DNA of 64,000 nt from Alkalimarinus coralli. Its GTDB lineage: Bacteria > Pseudomonadota > Gammaproteobacteria > Pseudomonadales > Oleiphilaceae. The translations under genes and the position numbers were made by a program. Shown piece by piece: positions 44,215 through 53,567 of the stretch. Below the pieces are notes generated by a model, which was not told the DNA's origin, did no database searches, and saw only the letters and a program-made list of their open reading frames with translations. The stretch spans positions 4,280,001 to 4,344,000 of the forward strand of contig NZ_CP096016.1 of the NCBI RefSeq assembly GCF_023650515.1, written 5' to 3'. The stretch's first letter is position 1, and each line of letters begins with the position of its first letter.

Positions 44215-44306
44215 GATAGTTGCCTATTGTCCGCTGTTGCTTGTTATTAATATGGAGCCAGTAATGCATCGGGTGCCCGCCCAGCCATGGCCGGGCTGTG
44301 CGCCTG

Positions 44307-45302
44307 TTACTGGTTGGACTGCTCAGCCGCTTTAATGATGTCTTTGCCAATTTCGCCTTCAAACTCTTTCCATACCGGCTTCATGGCATTAACCCACTGC
44401 TTGCGTTCGGCATCGGTTAAACTCAACACTTTGGAACGTCCTGAGTCGATAATCGCCTGCTTGTCTGATAGTGCTTTGTCTCCCGCTATTTTGTTGCCAT
44501 AGCTGATTGCTTCGGCAAGAGATTGTTTAACCACAGGGCGGATGTCATCAGGCAGTGTCATCCAGAATTCTTTAGAGGTGACGACGAGATAGTCAAGCAC
44601 GCCATGGTTTGACTCAGTGATATAGTCCTGCACTTCAAAAAACTTTTTCGAATAGATGTTTGACCAGGAATTTTCCTGACCATCAATGGCTCTGGTTTGC
44701 AGTAGAGTAAAGACCTCTGAGAAGGGCTTTTTAACCGGGTTTGCTTTGATAGCTTCAAATTGAGCGGCTAATACATCGGAGGTCATGATTCTGAATTTCA
44801 GACCTTTTGCGTCAGCAGGCACTTTTAACGGCTGACTGGAAGAGAGCTGCTTCATTCCGTTATGAAGGTAGCCCAGGCCGACGAGCCCTTTTTTCTCCAA
44901 TGAACTCAATAGCTTCTGACCTTCTGGCCCATTCTGGAATTTCTCAACGGCATTCATATCCTCAAACAGAAAGGGTAAATCAAATACCTGCAGGCTTTTG
45001 GTGTACTTCTGGAATTTTGATAGTGAGGGAGCCGCTAGCTGAACGTCACCCAATAACATCGCTTCCAGTACTTTGTTGTCACCAAAAAGTTGAGAGTTTG
45101 GGAACACCTTAACTTCTACTTTTCCCGGCAGGCGTTCTTCAACCAGTGTTTTGAACTTCTTTGCCATTTTGCCTTTAGGGGTGTTATCAGCGACGACGTG
45201 AGAGAACTTAATCTCAATCGGCGCTGCCGACAGGTTTAATGAAAACAGTGCTACGGCTGCCAGGCTGGCCGTTTTTGATATGAGTTTGGTCAAGGGGCGC
45301 AT
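44307..45302 (-). CDS. dctP: TRAP transporter, periplasmic binding protein DctP
   Basis: A 331-residue binding protein with signal peptide (about residues 1-26, ending in LSAA). The core has KFSHVVADNTPKGKMAKKF near residue 33, the conserved RIMTSDVLAAQFEA-type segment with the substrate arginine, and GQENSWSNIYSKKF near 215. It captures C4-dicarboxylates and hands them to DctQM. First gene of the operon, with a sigma-54 promoter 99 bases upstream. An extended ribosome site (AAAGGAGAAATAACC) precedes the ATG. Confidence 0.95.
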   Translation of the reverse strand: MRPLTKLISKTASLAAVALFSLNLSAAPIEIKFSHVVADNTPKGKMAKKFKTLVEERLPGKVEVKVFPNSQLFGDNKVLEAMLLGDVQLAAPSLSKFQKYTKSLQVFDLPFLFEDMNAVEKFQNGPEGQKLLSSLEKKGLVGLGYLHNGMKQLSSSQPLKVPADAKGLKFRIMTSDVLAAQFEAIKANPVKKPFSEVFTLLQTRAIDGQENSWSNIYSKKFFEVQDYITESNHGVLDYLVVTSKEFWMTLPDDIRPVVKQSLAEAISYGNKIAGDKALSDKQAIIDSGRSKVLSLTDAERKQWVNAMKPVWKEFEGEIGKDIIKAAEQSNQ

Positions 45303-45400
45303 GGTTATTTCTCCTTTCGGTTTGATTTATTTTTTTATTGAAGTGTCTATTAACGTTATGCAATCGCATGCATTTGCATTGACGACTTGATAACAGATAG

Positions 45401-45416
45401 AGCAATTGCCGGGCCA
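45401..45416 (-). promoter_or_regulatory. Sigma-54 promoter of dctP
   Basis: Read on the minus strand the sequence is TGGCCCGGCAATTGCT, which matches the -24/-12 consensus TGGCAC-N5-TTGC(A/T) with the correct spacing. It would start transcription about 12 bases downstream, near 45390, giving a leader of roughly 90 bases before dctP. Fits activation by DctD. Confidence 0.88.
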
Positions 45417-45477
45417 GATATAAGGAATGGGATATGGGTAATTAAATCAATGAGATAGATATTTATACGTATAATGG

Positions 45478-45530
45478 ATGGGTGGAAATCCACCCATGAG
45501 GGAAAAATCAGTGAGCGGATATCCGCATGT
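45478..45530 (-). promoter_or_regulatory. Two upstream activator palindromes, probable DctD sites
   Basis: ATGGGTGGAAATCCACCCAT (45478-45497, ends symmetrical) and GCGGATATCCGC (45515-45526) both centre on GGANATCC and have centres 33 bases apart, i.e. about three helical turns, so two dimers would bind on the same DNA face. They lie 60-110 bases upstream of the sigma-54 promoter, as expected for enhancer sites. The protein is inferred. Confidence 0.75.
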
Positions 45531-45576
45531 TTGATCAGTTGGTAGGGCGAAAGGCCCGTTTGTTTAGCGTAAAGCG

Positions 45577-46983
45577 CTATTCGTGGGTATATTCCAGCCG
45601 ATTCAGACCGTACTTTTTCATTTTGTCGTAGAGGGTTTTACGGGGCAGCCCCAGTGTGACCATGGTCTCTTTGATACTGCCCTGGTTTTTGCTGAGCGCA
45701 TCGGCGATCAATGAGCGCTCAAAAAACTCGACTTTCTCCATCAGGGTTTGGCGACCTTGTATTTCGGTGGAATTGTCGAGTTCGCCCATATTGAAGGTGG
45801 TCTCTTCACCCATGATGACGTAGCGCTCAGCCATATTTCTCAGCTCTCTGACATTGCCGGGCCAGTCATAAGCCATCAGTTCATGATTTTTCTCAGGGCT
45901 GAGAGGGATTATTTCTCGCTGGTATCGCGCAGAAGCAATGAGGGAAAAGTGTTCAAACAGCAACGGAATATCATCTGCCCGATCACGCAGCGCAGGGATA
46001 TCAATCGATACGATATTCAGTCGGTAAAGCAAGTCGCGGCGGAACTCACCTTGCTCTGACAGGGCTTTAAGGTCAACCTTGGTAGCGGCAATGATACGAA
46101 TATCGAGCGGAATCAATACATTTGCGCCGAGTCGTTCAACCTGGCGCTCTTCCAGTACCCGCAAAATTTTTACCTGCAAGCCCATGGGCATGCTCTCGAT
46201 TTCGTCCAGAAAAAGTGTGCCGCCGTTCGCATGTTCGAACTTGCCTATCCTGATTTTGTCAGCCCCGGTAAATGCGCCTGCCTCGTGGCCATACAGTTCG
46301 CTTTCAATCAAATTCTCAGGAATGGCCCCGCAGTTAATCGCGACAAAGTTTTTGTCTTTTCTAACACTGTGCTCATGCAGATAACGAGCCACCAGCTCTT
46401 TGCCGACACCGGTTTCACCATTCAGCAGAATATCGGTTGGCGTATCCATCACCTGATGCAGTATTCGACGCATTTTAAGGATAGGTGGGGTATTCCCCAG
46501 TATTCGCGGGCCGGGGCTATTATGCGCTTCAAGTTCCGCCCTTAGATTCCTGTTCTCCAATGTGAGGCTGCGCTTTTCAATGGCACGGCGTACCACTTCG
46601 ACAATTTGGTCGTTAGAGAATGGCTTCTCTATAAAGTCATAGGCGCCGTTCTGTATCGCCGAGACTGCCATAGATATATCACCATGGCCAGTGACCAGGA
46701 TGACCGGCAGCTCTTTATCGATTGCCTGAACCTTCTCCATCAATTGCAGGCCATTCATTCCGGGCATGTTTATATCTGACACCACGACCCCAGGCCAGTT
46801 GTGGCTAAGGTGTGGGATGGCAGAGGCCGCAGATTCGAAGCTGTTAACGTTGAAGTCAGCCAGCTCCAATGTTTGTTGAACGGCCATCCGCACATGCTTT
46901 TCATCATCAATGAAAACGACCTGGCTATCCGCGTCGTTTGATAATGTGCGGCTGTCTGAATTATCTATCGGGTGCTCAACCAA
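45577..46983 (-). CDS. dctD: C4-dicarboxylate response regulator DctD
   Basis: A 468-residue NtrC-type activator: receiver (VVFIDDEKHVR, phosphorylation site in VVSDINMPGMNG, IEKPF), AAA+ domain with GETGVGKE, GAFTGA, LFLDEIES, and a Fis-type helix-turn-helix ending KTLYDKMKKYGL. It activates dctPQM with sigma-54 RNA polymerase when phosphorylated by DctB. Its reading frame overlaps the end of dctB by 8 bases, so both are translated together. It is transcribed in the same direction as dctPQM and upstream of it. Confidence 0.95.
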   Translation of the reverse strand: MVEHPIDNSDSRTLSNDADSQVVFIDDEKHVRMAVQQTLELADFNVNSFESAASAIPHLSHNWPGVVVSDINMPGMNGLQLMEKVQAIDKELPVILVTGHGDISMAVSAIQNGAYDFIEKPFSNDQIVEVVRRAIEKRSLTLENRNLRAELEAHNSPGPRILGNTPPILKMRRILHQVMDTPTDILLNGETGVGKELVARYLHEHSVRKDKNFVAINCGAIPENLIESELYGHEAGAFTGADKIRIGKFEHANGGTLFLDEIESMPMGLQVKILRVLEERQVERLGANVLIPLDIRIIAATKVDLKALSEQGEFRRDLLYRLNIVSIDIPALRDRADDIPLLFEHFSLIASARYQREIIPLSPEKNHELMAYDWPGNVRELRNMAERYVIMGEETTFNMGELDNSTEIQGRQTLMEKVEFFERSLIADALSKNQGSIKETMVTLGLPRKTLYDKMKKYGLNRLEYTHE

Positions 46984-48952
46984 TGGGGTGCTCCTGGGTC
47001 TTGATTGAATGGTGTTGCTTATCTGTGCTTGCTTGACTGTCTACTTGAGCTTGATTATCTGCTTCAAGCTCGCCGTCTGACTGACCTGCGTGTGCGGGTA
47101 GAGTGATCGAAAACAGGGCTCCACCTGAACGGCTGTTGGTTACCGAAATTGTGCCGTGCATCGCTTCAATAATACGGTGAGAGATAGAAAGCCCGAGCCC
47201 AAGGCCCTGACTGATATCCTTGGTGGTGAAAAACGGTTCAAAAATATGGTTAACGGTCTCTTCGTCAATCCCCGGGCCGCTATCTTCAATAGTAATGACA
47301 ACGCTATCGCCGGTCTTGGTGAATGCGATAGTTATCTGCTTGGGGTCGCTATGGGCCATTGCCTGAATAGCGTTGGATATGAGGTTAATAAATACCTGCT
47401 CCAGCCGGATTAAATCACCCAAAACCAAATAATGAGGTTCAGCAGATTGAGTGCTAACGGCAACATGTTGTTGCTTAATCTGCGGAGCCATGATCTTGAT
47501 GGCAGCGTTTAGGCTGGCGAGTGCGTCAATGGGGGTATGAGTGTCTCCCCGCTTACGGGAAAATACTTTTAGCTGGCCAATAATCGAGGCCATATGGTCG
47601 GTTAGTTGGATGATTTCGTCTAGGTTACTGCTGGCGGTTTCAATGTTCCCCCGCTGCAAAAACTGCTGCGCATTCTGGGTATAGCTTCTTATGGCCGTGA
47701 GTGGCTGGTTTAGTTCGTGATTGATACCGGCTGATATCTGGCCTAATACGGCCATTTTAGCTGCTTGAATCAGCTCTTCCTGAGCCTGTTTTAACGCGTC
47801 TTCCGTTTTGTGCCGTTCGTCGATCTCGTCTCGTAAGCGAAAGTTGGATTGTTCCAAGTCTGCTGTGCGTTCTTTTACGCGGATTTCAAGCATATCCTTG
47901 GCTTGTTGTAGTTTGCGCTCGTTGCGAATGCGTTCCACCACGAATAAGATCATTAGCACCAAGACTAAATAGGTTGAAATAACCACCAGCAGCGCGCTGC
48001 GGACTCGCTTTTTGATCGAGTCGGTTTTTGATAGTGCGTGAACGCGCCACCCTGCAACAGGCATGTCAATATGTTGAGATAGAAAGCGGGTTGTGCTGCC
48101 TTCATCATTGCCAGCGTTATCAGCATCACTATTGATCGTCAGCAGCGTCGCCTTATTGCCTTTAACACTGGGCGCTTTGCCTATTTTCTGAGTGTTCAGT
48201 GCAACAGGAATATGAACGCCATACCGTTTGCTTGCCTTAAGTGGAGCCATTTGTGACGGCGGGATGTTAAACAGGCTTTTTAGTCGCCATTCGGCGCGAG
48301 TACTGATAAAAATCACCCCATCAGGGTCTGTCACGATCAACTCAATATCACTGTTTTCCCATGGGCTGGCCCAGCGATCTTCAATATCGGCAAGGCTGAT
48401 CTTTAGAACCACCACGCCGAGAATATCGTCATCATCTGAAATGGGGGAAGAAAAGTAATATCCGCGTTCATTTGAGGTTGTTCCCAAGGCGTAATAGCGG
48501 GCATTTTGCCCGAGCATTGCCTGGCTAAAGTAGGGGCGAAAGGAAAAGTTCTTGCCGATAAATGATGTAGATGTATCCCAATTGCTGGATGCGACGGTAT
48601 TGCCAAGAGAGTCTAAAATGTAAATATCAGAGGAACGGTTAATCTGGTTGATGGTGGCGAGATAGCGGTTGATGGTGTCTGTTTTTTCGGGGTTGGATAT
48701 GTCGCCTAAAAAGTGGCTCAATTCAGGGTTTATGGACAGATGGTGAGGCACTGGCTCGTACTTTTGCAACACTGCACTTAAGCTTGATGAGAAGCGAAAG
48801 AGCTCGTTCATATTGTCCTGGCTGAGATCATCGTACGCCACTTCTGTTGCCCACTGTCGAGTCTGCCAAATAACCATAAGCAGCAGCAAAGCAAAGAAGC
48901 CAATAAGCCACCCTCGTTGTGTTGAGGGTTTGAATGAGTTAATCAGGGTCAC
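46976..48952 (-). CDS. dctB: C4-dicarboxylate sensor kinase DctB
   Basis: A 658-residue membrane histidine kinase: a first helix at about residues 15-30, a periplasmic double-PAS/Cache sensor to about 320 with SSDIYILDSLGNTVAS and ERGYYFSSPI, a second helix near 325-345, a coiled coil, the HisKA box GINHELNQPLTAIRSY with the phosphorylated histidine near 420, and HATPase motifs ending GLGLGLSISH. The start is a GTG without a clear ribosome site. It senses external dicarboxylate. Confidence 0.93.
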   Translation of the reverse strand: MTLINSFKPSTQRGWLIGFFALLLLMVIWQTRQWATEVAYDDLSQDNMNELFRFSSSLSAVLQKYEPVPHHLSINPELSHFLGDISNPEKTDTINRYLATINQINRSSDIYILDSLGNTVASSNWDTSTSFIGKNFSFRPYFSQAMLGQNARYYALGTTSNERGYYFSSPISDDDDILGVVVLKISLADIEDRWASPWENSDIELIVTDPDGVIFISTRAEWRLKSLFNIPPSQMAPLKASKRYGVHIPVALNTQKIGKAPSVKGNKATLLTINSDADNAGNDEGSTTRFLSQHIDMPVAGWRVHALSKTDSIKKRVRSALLVVISTYLVLVLMILFVVERIRNERKLQQAKDMLEIRVKERTADLEQSNFRLRDEIDERHKTEDALKQAQEELIQAAKMAVLGQISAGINHELNQPLTAIRSYTQNAQQFLQRGNIETASSNLDEIIQLTDHMASIIGQLKVFSRKRGDTHTPIDALASLNAAIKIMAPQIKQQHVAVSTQSAEPHYLVLGDLIRLEQVFINLISNAIQAMAHSDPKQITIAFTKTGDSVVITIEDSGPGIDEETVNHIFEPFFTTKDISQGLGLGLSISHRIIEAMHGTISVTNSRSGGALFSITLPAHAGQSDGELEADNQAQVDSQASTDKQHHSIKTQEHPIG

Positions 48953-49069
48953 AATAGGGGCGGTTCGTCCGTTGTAGCGTCAGTATCAAATCATGTTTTC
49001 AGTATAGCGGATCACAGAGTATTGCATGACTCGACAGATAGAAAGGCCTGAATTGGTCAAAGGCTCACC

Positions 49070-50047
49070 ATGAAGAAAGAATTTAAGCGACTAAGCAAGA
49101 AAACCAGACTGCTGCTGAATCACTCAGAAGGCTTTGATGTGGATTTCAAACGAGACCTGGCGGGAGTGAAACTAAAAACCTTAATAGCTTTTGCTAACTC
49201 TCGCTCGGGCGGAACGATTCTGGTCGGTGTGGAGGAATATACGTCAGACGAAGGGCTGCAGCGAGGGCGGATTGTCGGCTGCGATGTGGGCGACAAAGGG
49301 CGGCTGCAGGTTCAGAATAAAGCGTTAAGTTGTGTACCTCCGATTAGCATTCAGGTATTTACAGAAAACCTGAACAAGTTACCGATACTCCGCATTGAGG
49401 TGCCATCAGGCGCGCAAAAACCGTACTGTAGCCCTTCCGGCGAGTATACCCTGCGTGCTGATGGCCGTAATCGCGCCCTGCAGCCAGGCGATATGCTGCA
49501 GCTGTTTATGGAGCGTGAGAGTGAACAGTTTCTGCACCGTTTTAAACATGCGGTGAGCAAACTGGAACAGCAAGTGGGGGTTATGGATAGCGAATTAAGA
49601 AGCGGTGTTGACCAGATGATTGATGATATTACCCGCCTGGATAAAGATACCGCCCATATACTCAATGAACTGTACGGCCGTTCAATGGATCTTAAGCGGG
49701 AAACAGAGTACTCAAAGCGCCATGATCACCATGTAGAGAGAAAGATCCAACGCCTAAAGCACGGCCTGGATCACAAATACAAGGAGTTGGCAGGGCGAAT
49801 GGATGATCTCAATTTAAAGGTTGATGCACTGTTAAAACATCTTCAAATAGAAGATCCGCTATGTCGTCGTGCCCGTGAGCAGATTATCGAAATGGTGCGA
49901 ATGATTCATGAGAAAGACAACCCTGACCTGCTGGCGGATTTTACTGATGTGATTGTCCAAATCTACCCTGATATAGACCCGGCAACCCTTATTGGTTGGG
50001 TCAACGAAGCGTTGGTCAGCGCACCCGCCAATGAAACTTCTCATTGA
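49070..50047 (+). CDS. AlbA_2/Schlafen-type ATP-binding protein with coiled coil
   Basis: A 325-residue protein. Residues about 15-140 look like the AlbA_2 (divergent AAA-4/Schlafen) domain: GFDVDFKRDLAGVKLKTLIAF, then ANSRSGGTILVGVEE, and EYTLRADGRNRALQPGDM. Residues about 150-260 form a long coiled coil. Proteins with this domain act as regulators, RNA nucleases or antiviral factors in different bacteria; here the role is not known. The gene is divergent from dctB and convergent with the MFS-tail gene. Confidence 0.75.
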   Translation: MKKEFKRLSKKTRLLLNHSEGFDVDFKRDLAGVKLKTLIAFANSRSGGTILVGVEEYTSDEGLQRGRIVGCDVGDKGRLQVQNKALSCVPPISIQVFTENLNKLPILRIEVPSGAQKPYCSPSGEYTLRADGRNRALQPGDMLQLFMERESEQFLHRFKHAVSKLEQQVGVMDSELRSGVDQMIDDITRLDKDTAHILNELYGRSMDLKRETEYSKRHDHHVERKIQRLKHGLDHKYKELAGRMDDLNLKVDALLKHLQIEDPLCRRAREQIIEMVRMIHEKDNPDLLADFTDVIVQIYPDIDPATLIGWVNEALVSAPANETSH

Positions 50048-50135
50048 GCTTAGCGGCCGCTCAACTCAGTGGGGTAACACATTTTCCAAGTCTCTTCCGG
50101 TGAAAACGATAAGGGCACTTTCGGTCGCAGGCCAT

Positions 50136-52199
50136 TTATTTCTGTGGAAGGTCTGAACTAATCTCGCTCTCTCCTGCTGATTGCAGTATCTCAACAACCT
50201 CTGAGGCATGTTCAGGCGCCTGCTCAACAATGGTTGCTGCAATATCGGTTGCCTGCTCAGGTTGATTCTCCACCACATGTTCCATGTAGTCGCTAATGGC
50301 TTCACCGATCTCAAGCTGTTGCTGATCATCAGGTGCTTTGTCCTGTTGGTCGATTAAATTATTGATATAGGTTTCTGCCACCATGCCGGACGCTTCTGGC
50401 ATTGCTTCCGAAGCCTTATGTGCCAGCTCATCATGATGCTCCGTGGTTGACTCGATGATATGGCTAAAGACCTCTGCTGCCGCTTGCTGAGGGTCTTCAG
50501 CAGCAAGATCGGCAGGGCGCATCTGAGCTGACTCGTTGTGAACCTGCTGGAAGTACTCCTCGGTGAGCTCCAGTAGGTCTTCACTCTCATCGTCACCAAT
50601 GTTATCTACAGCGGTCTGGATGGCGGCGCTACCAAAATGAGGCAGTGCATTGGCAATCGCCAGCAATATGGCATTCCGGTTATCGCTACTCCCTTGCATC
50701 ACATACTCAACCAACTGCTCCATTTGTTCCGGGTGTGCTGACACCAAGGTATCCGCAATATCGGCACTTAGTTCAGGGGCCTGTTCAATAATTGATTTGT
50801 AAATCTGGGTGATATCGATGCTCTCTAGCTCAGACAGTGCGGCGGCCATGGCTTGGGCCTGGTCATGATTGTTTTTGATAAACATTTGCGCCAGTTTGAC
50901 GGCAGATTGGGGGTTCTCCAATGCTAATTGAACCACGGAATCGACCATAGGAGAGGTTTCTACGCTAGACTCTTCGTACACTGTTCGCGGGTCTAAATGT
51001 GGAGCCACCGAGTTTGGTGAACTCATAACAAAACTCTCTTGTTGTTCCAGCGGTAAACTTTCTCGTGCGTTTATTCGGTATATCACAAAGCATAAAAGGA
51101 GTGCTTCAAGCGCGCACAAAGTAATAAACAGGCCTTGAGGGCCTACAGATTCCATCATTAATGAGGCGCTGTAAGGGCCGAAAATACTGCCAATCGCATA
51201 AAACGCAAGCAACGAACTCATGGCTCCAACCATCTGGCTCTGGGGTAATTTATCGAATGTTTCAGAAATACCAAGAGGGTAGAGGCAGAGGACGAGTCCA
51301 CTCATCACCCCAATCATAATATAAGCCGGAATTAACAGACCATAATGAAAGCTGAATGGAGTGGCTATGCTCAAAGCAATGATCACCAGCACCATGCAGA
51401 ATATAAGGTGGCGACGATCATAACGGTCAGAAAGAAGGCCAATAGGAAGCTGCATAATAACTGCGCCAGCTACCGCCGATGCCATCAAAATAGATAGCTC
51501 TATATTAGCGACGCCATAGGCCGCCGCGTAAATGGGCAACAAGTTAATGAGCGCAGCATATAGCAGACCACAAGACACGCAGCAAACCACCCCTAACGGC
51601 GAAATATTAAAGGTGTCACGAAGCGGTAAGCTTTCGACACTTTCCACTAACGGGCCATGTATTTTACTCACCACCAGCGGGCTAATTGAAAAAGAGAATA
51701 AGACCCCCGCCAAAATAAATAATGTGGTCGCGCTTGGAGGTGCAAGAAGGATAAAAAACTGACTGATGCAAATAGCGCTAAAAACCACCACCTGATTAAA
51801 GGCTAACACCTGGCCACGGTTGTTTTCATTTGTCGTTTGGCTGAGCCAGCCATCAAACGTTGCTATGGTGATGGCCACGGCAAAACCCATCACAAAGCGC
51901 ATGGCAGCCCAGACCCACAAATCCATGCTTAACGCACAAACAAGAATGGCAGAAGACATTAAGCTGCCGCACAGGGCAAAGGTTCGTATATGCCCGACTT
52001 TGTGGATCACGCTCTTTGAATAGTTGGCACCAATCAGATAACCAATGGCGTAAACAGAGAGCACCAAGCCAATCTTATCGGTACTAATGGCCTCTATTGA
52101 TAGACGCATGGGAATCAGCAGGCTGACTAACCCATTGCCAGCCATAAAAATAAAACAGCTTAAAAAAAGCTGTGTCAGCGGTTTAATGGTATGAACCAC
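50136..52199 (-). CDS. MFS transporter with a long C-terminal helical extension
   Basis: A 687-residue protein. Residues about 1-385 form a 12-helix major-facilitator transporter of the YcaD type (LIGANYSKSVIHKVGHIRT, GLLSDRYDRRHLIF). Residues about 400-687 are soluble, acidic and mostly helical with irregular repeats of about 18-30 residues (AHPEQMEQLVEYV, ENQPEQATDIAATIVEQAP, ASEVVEILQ) that recall HEAT-like or tetratricopeptide-type solenoids. Such a tail is not normal for MFS proteins and may serve partner binding or regulation. The fusion is in one frame without stops. Confidence 0.8.
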   Translation of the reverse strand: MVHTIKPLTQLFLSCFIFMAGNGLVSLLIPMRLSIEAISTDKIGLVLSVYAIGYLIGANYSKSVIHKVGHIRTFALCGSLMSSAILVCALSMDLWVWAAMRFVMGFAVAITIATFDGWLSQTTNENNRGQVLAFNQVVVFSAICISQFFILLAPPSATTLFILAGVLFSFSISPLVVSKIHGPLVESVESLPLRDTFNISPLGVVCCVSCGLLYAALINLLPIYAAAYGVANIELSILMASAVAGAVIMQLPIGLLSDRYDRRHLIFCMVLVIIALSIATPFSFHYGLLIPAYIMIGVMSGLVLCLYPLGISETFDKLPQSQMVGAMSSLLAFYAIGSIFGPYSASLMMESVGPQGLFITLCALEALLLCFVIYRINARESLPLEQQESFVMSSPNSVAPHLDPRTVYEESSVETSPMVDSVVQLALENPQSAVKLAQMFIKNNHDQAQAMAAALSELESIDITQIYKSIIEQAPELSADIADTLVSAHPEQMEQLVEYVMQGSSDNRNAILLAIANALPHFGSAAIQTAVDNIGDDESEDLLELTEEYFQQVHNESAQMRPADLAAEDPQQAAAEVFSHIIESTTEHHDELAHKASEAMPEASGMVAETYINNLIDQQDKAPDDQQQLEIGEAISDYMEHVVENQPEQATDIAATIVEQAPEHASEVVEILQSAGESEISSDLPQK

Positions 52200-52349
52200 T
52201 CAGACTCCTTACCCCAAGATCAAATAGTATTATTGTGCAGTAGGAATAATAGGGTAGTTGTAACGGAATGCATAAGTAAACTGAGTAATTAGTTGTACTG
52301 TTTGGTGTTTTTTGAAAACAGTCAGGGTGAAGCGCCCGAGCCCTCAACA

Positions 52350-52377
52350 GTCATTCCCGCGAAGGCGGGAATCCATT
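52350..52377. repeat. REP-like palindromic repeat
   Basis: GTCATTCCCGCGAAGGCGGGAATCC: a hairpin of ATTCCCGC/GCGGGAAT. It is the same as the core of the MITE at 12572-12597 except one base, and lies between the MFS and the ParE genes. Confidence 0.85.
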
Positions 52378-52418
52378 CAGCTCCGAAATTTCAAGCTTAA
52401 CTTATAGCCTAAAGGTGA

Positions 52419-52784
52419 TTAGGGTAGTTTTATATCGCCTATCTTTTTGAGCTCACGTTCAATGATGAAACGGTTTTCCCCAAGAATTGAAGGTACATCC
52501 CTTGATTGCCGAATTAACGCAACAATAATTATTTTCTGCTTTTTAAATGGGAGATAAATGATGTAGTGTTCGCGAACTGGCCAAATAAGTAGTTGGTCAC
52601 TATTGGTAAGATTAGAGCTTTCAGCGAGTGAAAAGTGATTCTTTGCAATGCTCTCGGCACCTTCATGTAAATCTTTAAAGTATTGCTGTGTTACCGACTT
52701 ACCCCAACGCTTTAGAGACCAATCTCGTGCTAAGCGGAAATCCGACTCGGCAGTTTTGGTCAACACATAAGAACGTTTTGGCAT
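52419..52784 (-). CDS. ParE/RelE-family toxin
   Basis: A 121-residue toxin of the RelE/ParE superfamily: LTKTAESDFRLARDWSLKRWG near the start and VALIRQSRDVPSILG near residue 88, the usual family end. It is longer than typical by about 20 residues. It follows its antitoxin by 4 bases. The target (gyrase, or the ribosome) cannot be told. Confidence 0.85.
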   Translation of the reverse strand: MPKRSYVLTKTAESDFRLARDWSLKRWGKSVTQQYFKDLHEGAESIAKNHFSLAESSNLTNSDQLLIWPVREHYIIYLPFKKQKIIIVALIRQSRDVPSILGENRFIIERELKKIGDIKLP

Positions 52785-52788
52785 GAGT

Positions 52789-53016
52789 CTAGTTTTCGTC
52801 CAAAATATCTAAGATAGAGCTATCTGAGAACCTACCTTCTTTTATATCCTCAACGCCGTTTAGAACGTGTGAAACAACGCCTTGATTCGCCATATCTTTA
52901 CGTATTAAATCACGAAGATACTCGCTTGGCGTAGCGTATAATCCATTATCCCCTGCACGGTGATCCACGAACATTCGCAGTTCGTCTGTTAAAGAAAGGT
53001 TAAGACTGCTTGCCAC
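52789..53016 (-). CDS. ParD-like ribbon-helix-helix antitoxin
   Basis: A 75-residue antitoxin. The likely start is GTG (53014-53016) after GAGG; it then reads ASSLNLSLTDELRMFVD, the usual start of this ParD family, with PSEYLRDLIRKDM forming the helix of the ribbon-helix-helix. An ATG at 53055 would add 13 unmatched residues. Forms a two-gene operon with the ParE-like toxin. Confidence 0.85.
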   Translation of the reverse strand: MASSLNLSLTDELRMFVDHRAGDNGLYATPSEYLRDLIRKDMANQGVVSHVLNGVEDIKEGRFSDSSILDILDEN

Positions 53017-53106
53017 AACAATACCCTCATGCCAGTTAACTATAAACGGTTTCATTATGGCATATATTGGCGGATATCGACAATTGAGTATAAAGCAGAA
53101 TTAAAG

Positions 53107-53340
53107 CGTAACCGCTCAAATCAAGACGTAATTTCCACCCGCCTCGCAACAAGGTAAAGTTCTCCTCATCACATCGGAGGAGAATCGAATGAGAAAGCAA
53201 TCTCATATACGTATGAACGAAAGCCAATGGCAGACAGTATTGGCTGACTTTCAACAAAGCGGCCTGACGCAAAAACAATACTGTAAACAGAACCATATAG
53301 CACACAGTACGTTTTCCAAGTGGAAGGCGCAACTGACCTT
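53107..53340 (+). mobile_element. IS66-family remnant (left end with truncated orfA)
   Basis: A frame at 53189 starting after GGAGGAGAATCGA reads MRKQSHIRMNESQWQT... KQYCKQNHIAHSTFSKW, which is the start of an IS66 TnpA-type accessory protein. It stops matching after about 50 residues, where the sequence turns into an unrelated fragment. The 53107-53188 stretch fits the IS66 left end and leader. TnpB and TnpC are absent. Confidence 0.75.
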
Positions 53341-53514
53341 GAGAAATCTCAGAAAATTGCCCAAACGATAATGCTTTGGCTTATTCCTTATGTCGGGGCC
53401 GTAGGCATATACGTATTTCATAAAAGTAACGACAATCCTGCAAGCTCTAAAGGGCCTTTGGGCGGAGGTGCCAATGATAGTATTGGTGCTGCTGACACTG
53501 GAGGAGGGCACTAA
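53341..53514 (+). pseudogene. 3' fragment of a small membrane-protein gene, joined to IS66 orfA debris
   Basis: From about 53341 the frame encodes LEKSQKIAQTIMLWLIPYVGAVGIYVF, one transmembrane helix, then a polar and glycine-rich end (GGGANDSIGAADTGGGH). A frame shift separates it from the IS66 orfA frame. It looks like the end of a small membrane protein (perhaps an immunity-type protein) that lost its start when IS66 DNA was deleted; that history is inferred. Confidence 0.5.
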
Positions 53515-53567
53515 TGTCTTATAACCAACTATATTCTGGCTCTGGCTTCGCTAACCCACGAGTTCGA

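Noticed and set aside
42342-44502. Several plus-strand frames of 70-100 residues inside dctM, dctQ and dctP
   Set aside because: They are antisense shadows without ribosome sites in a clearly coding minus-strand operon.
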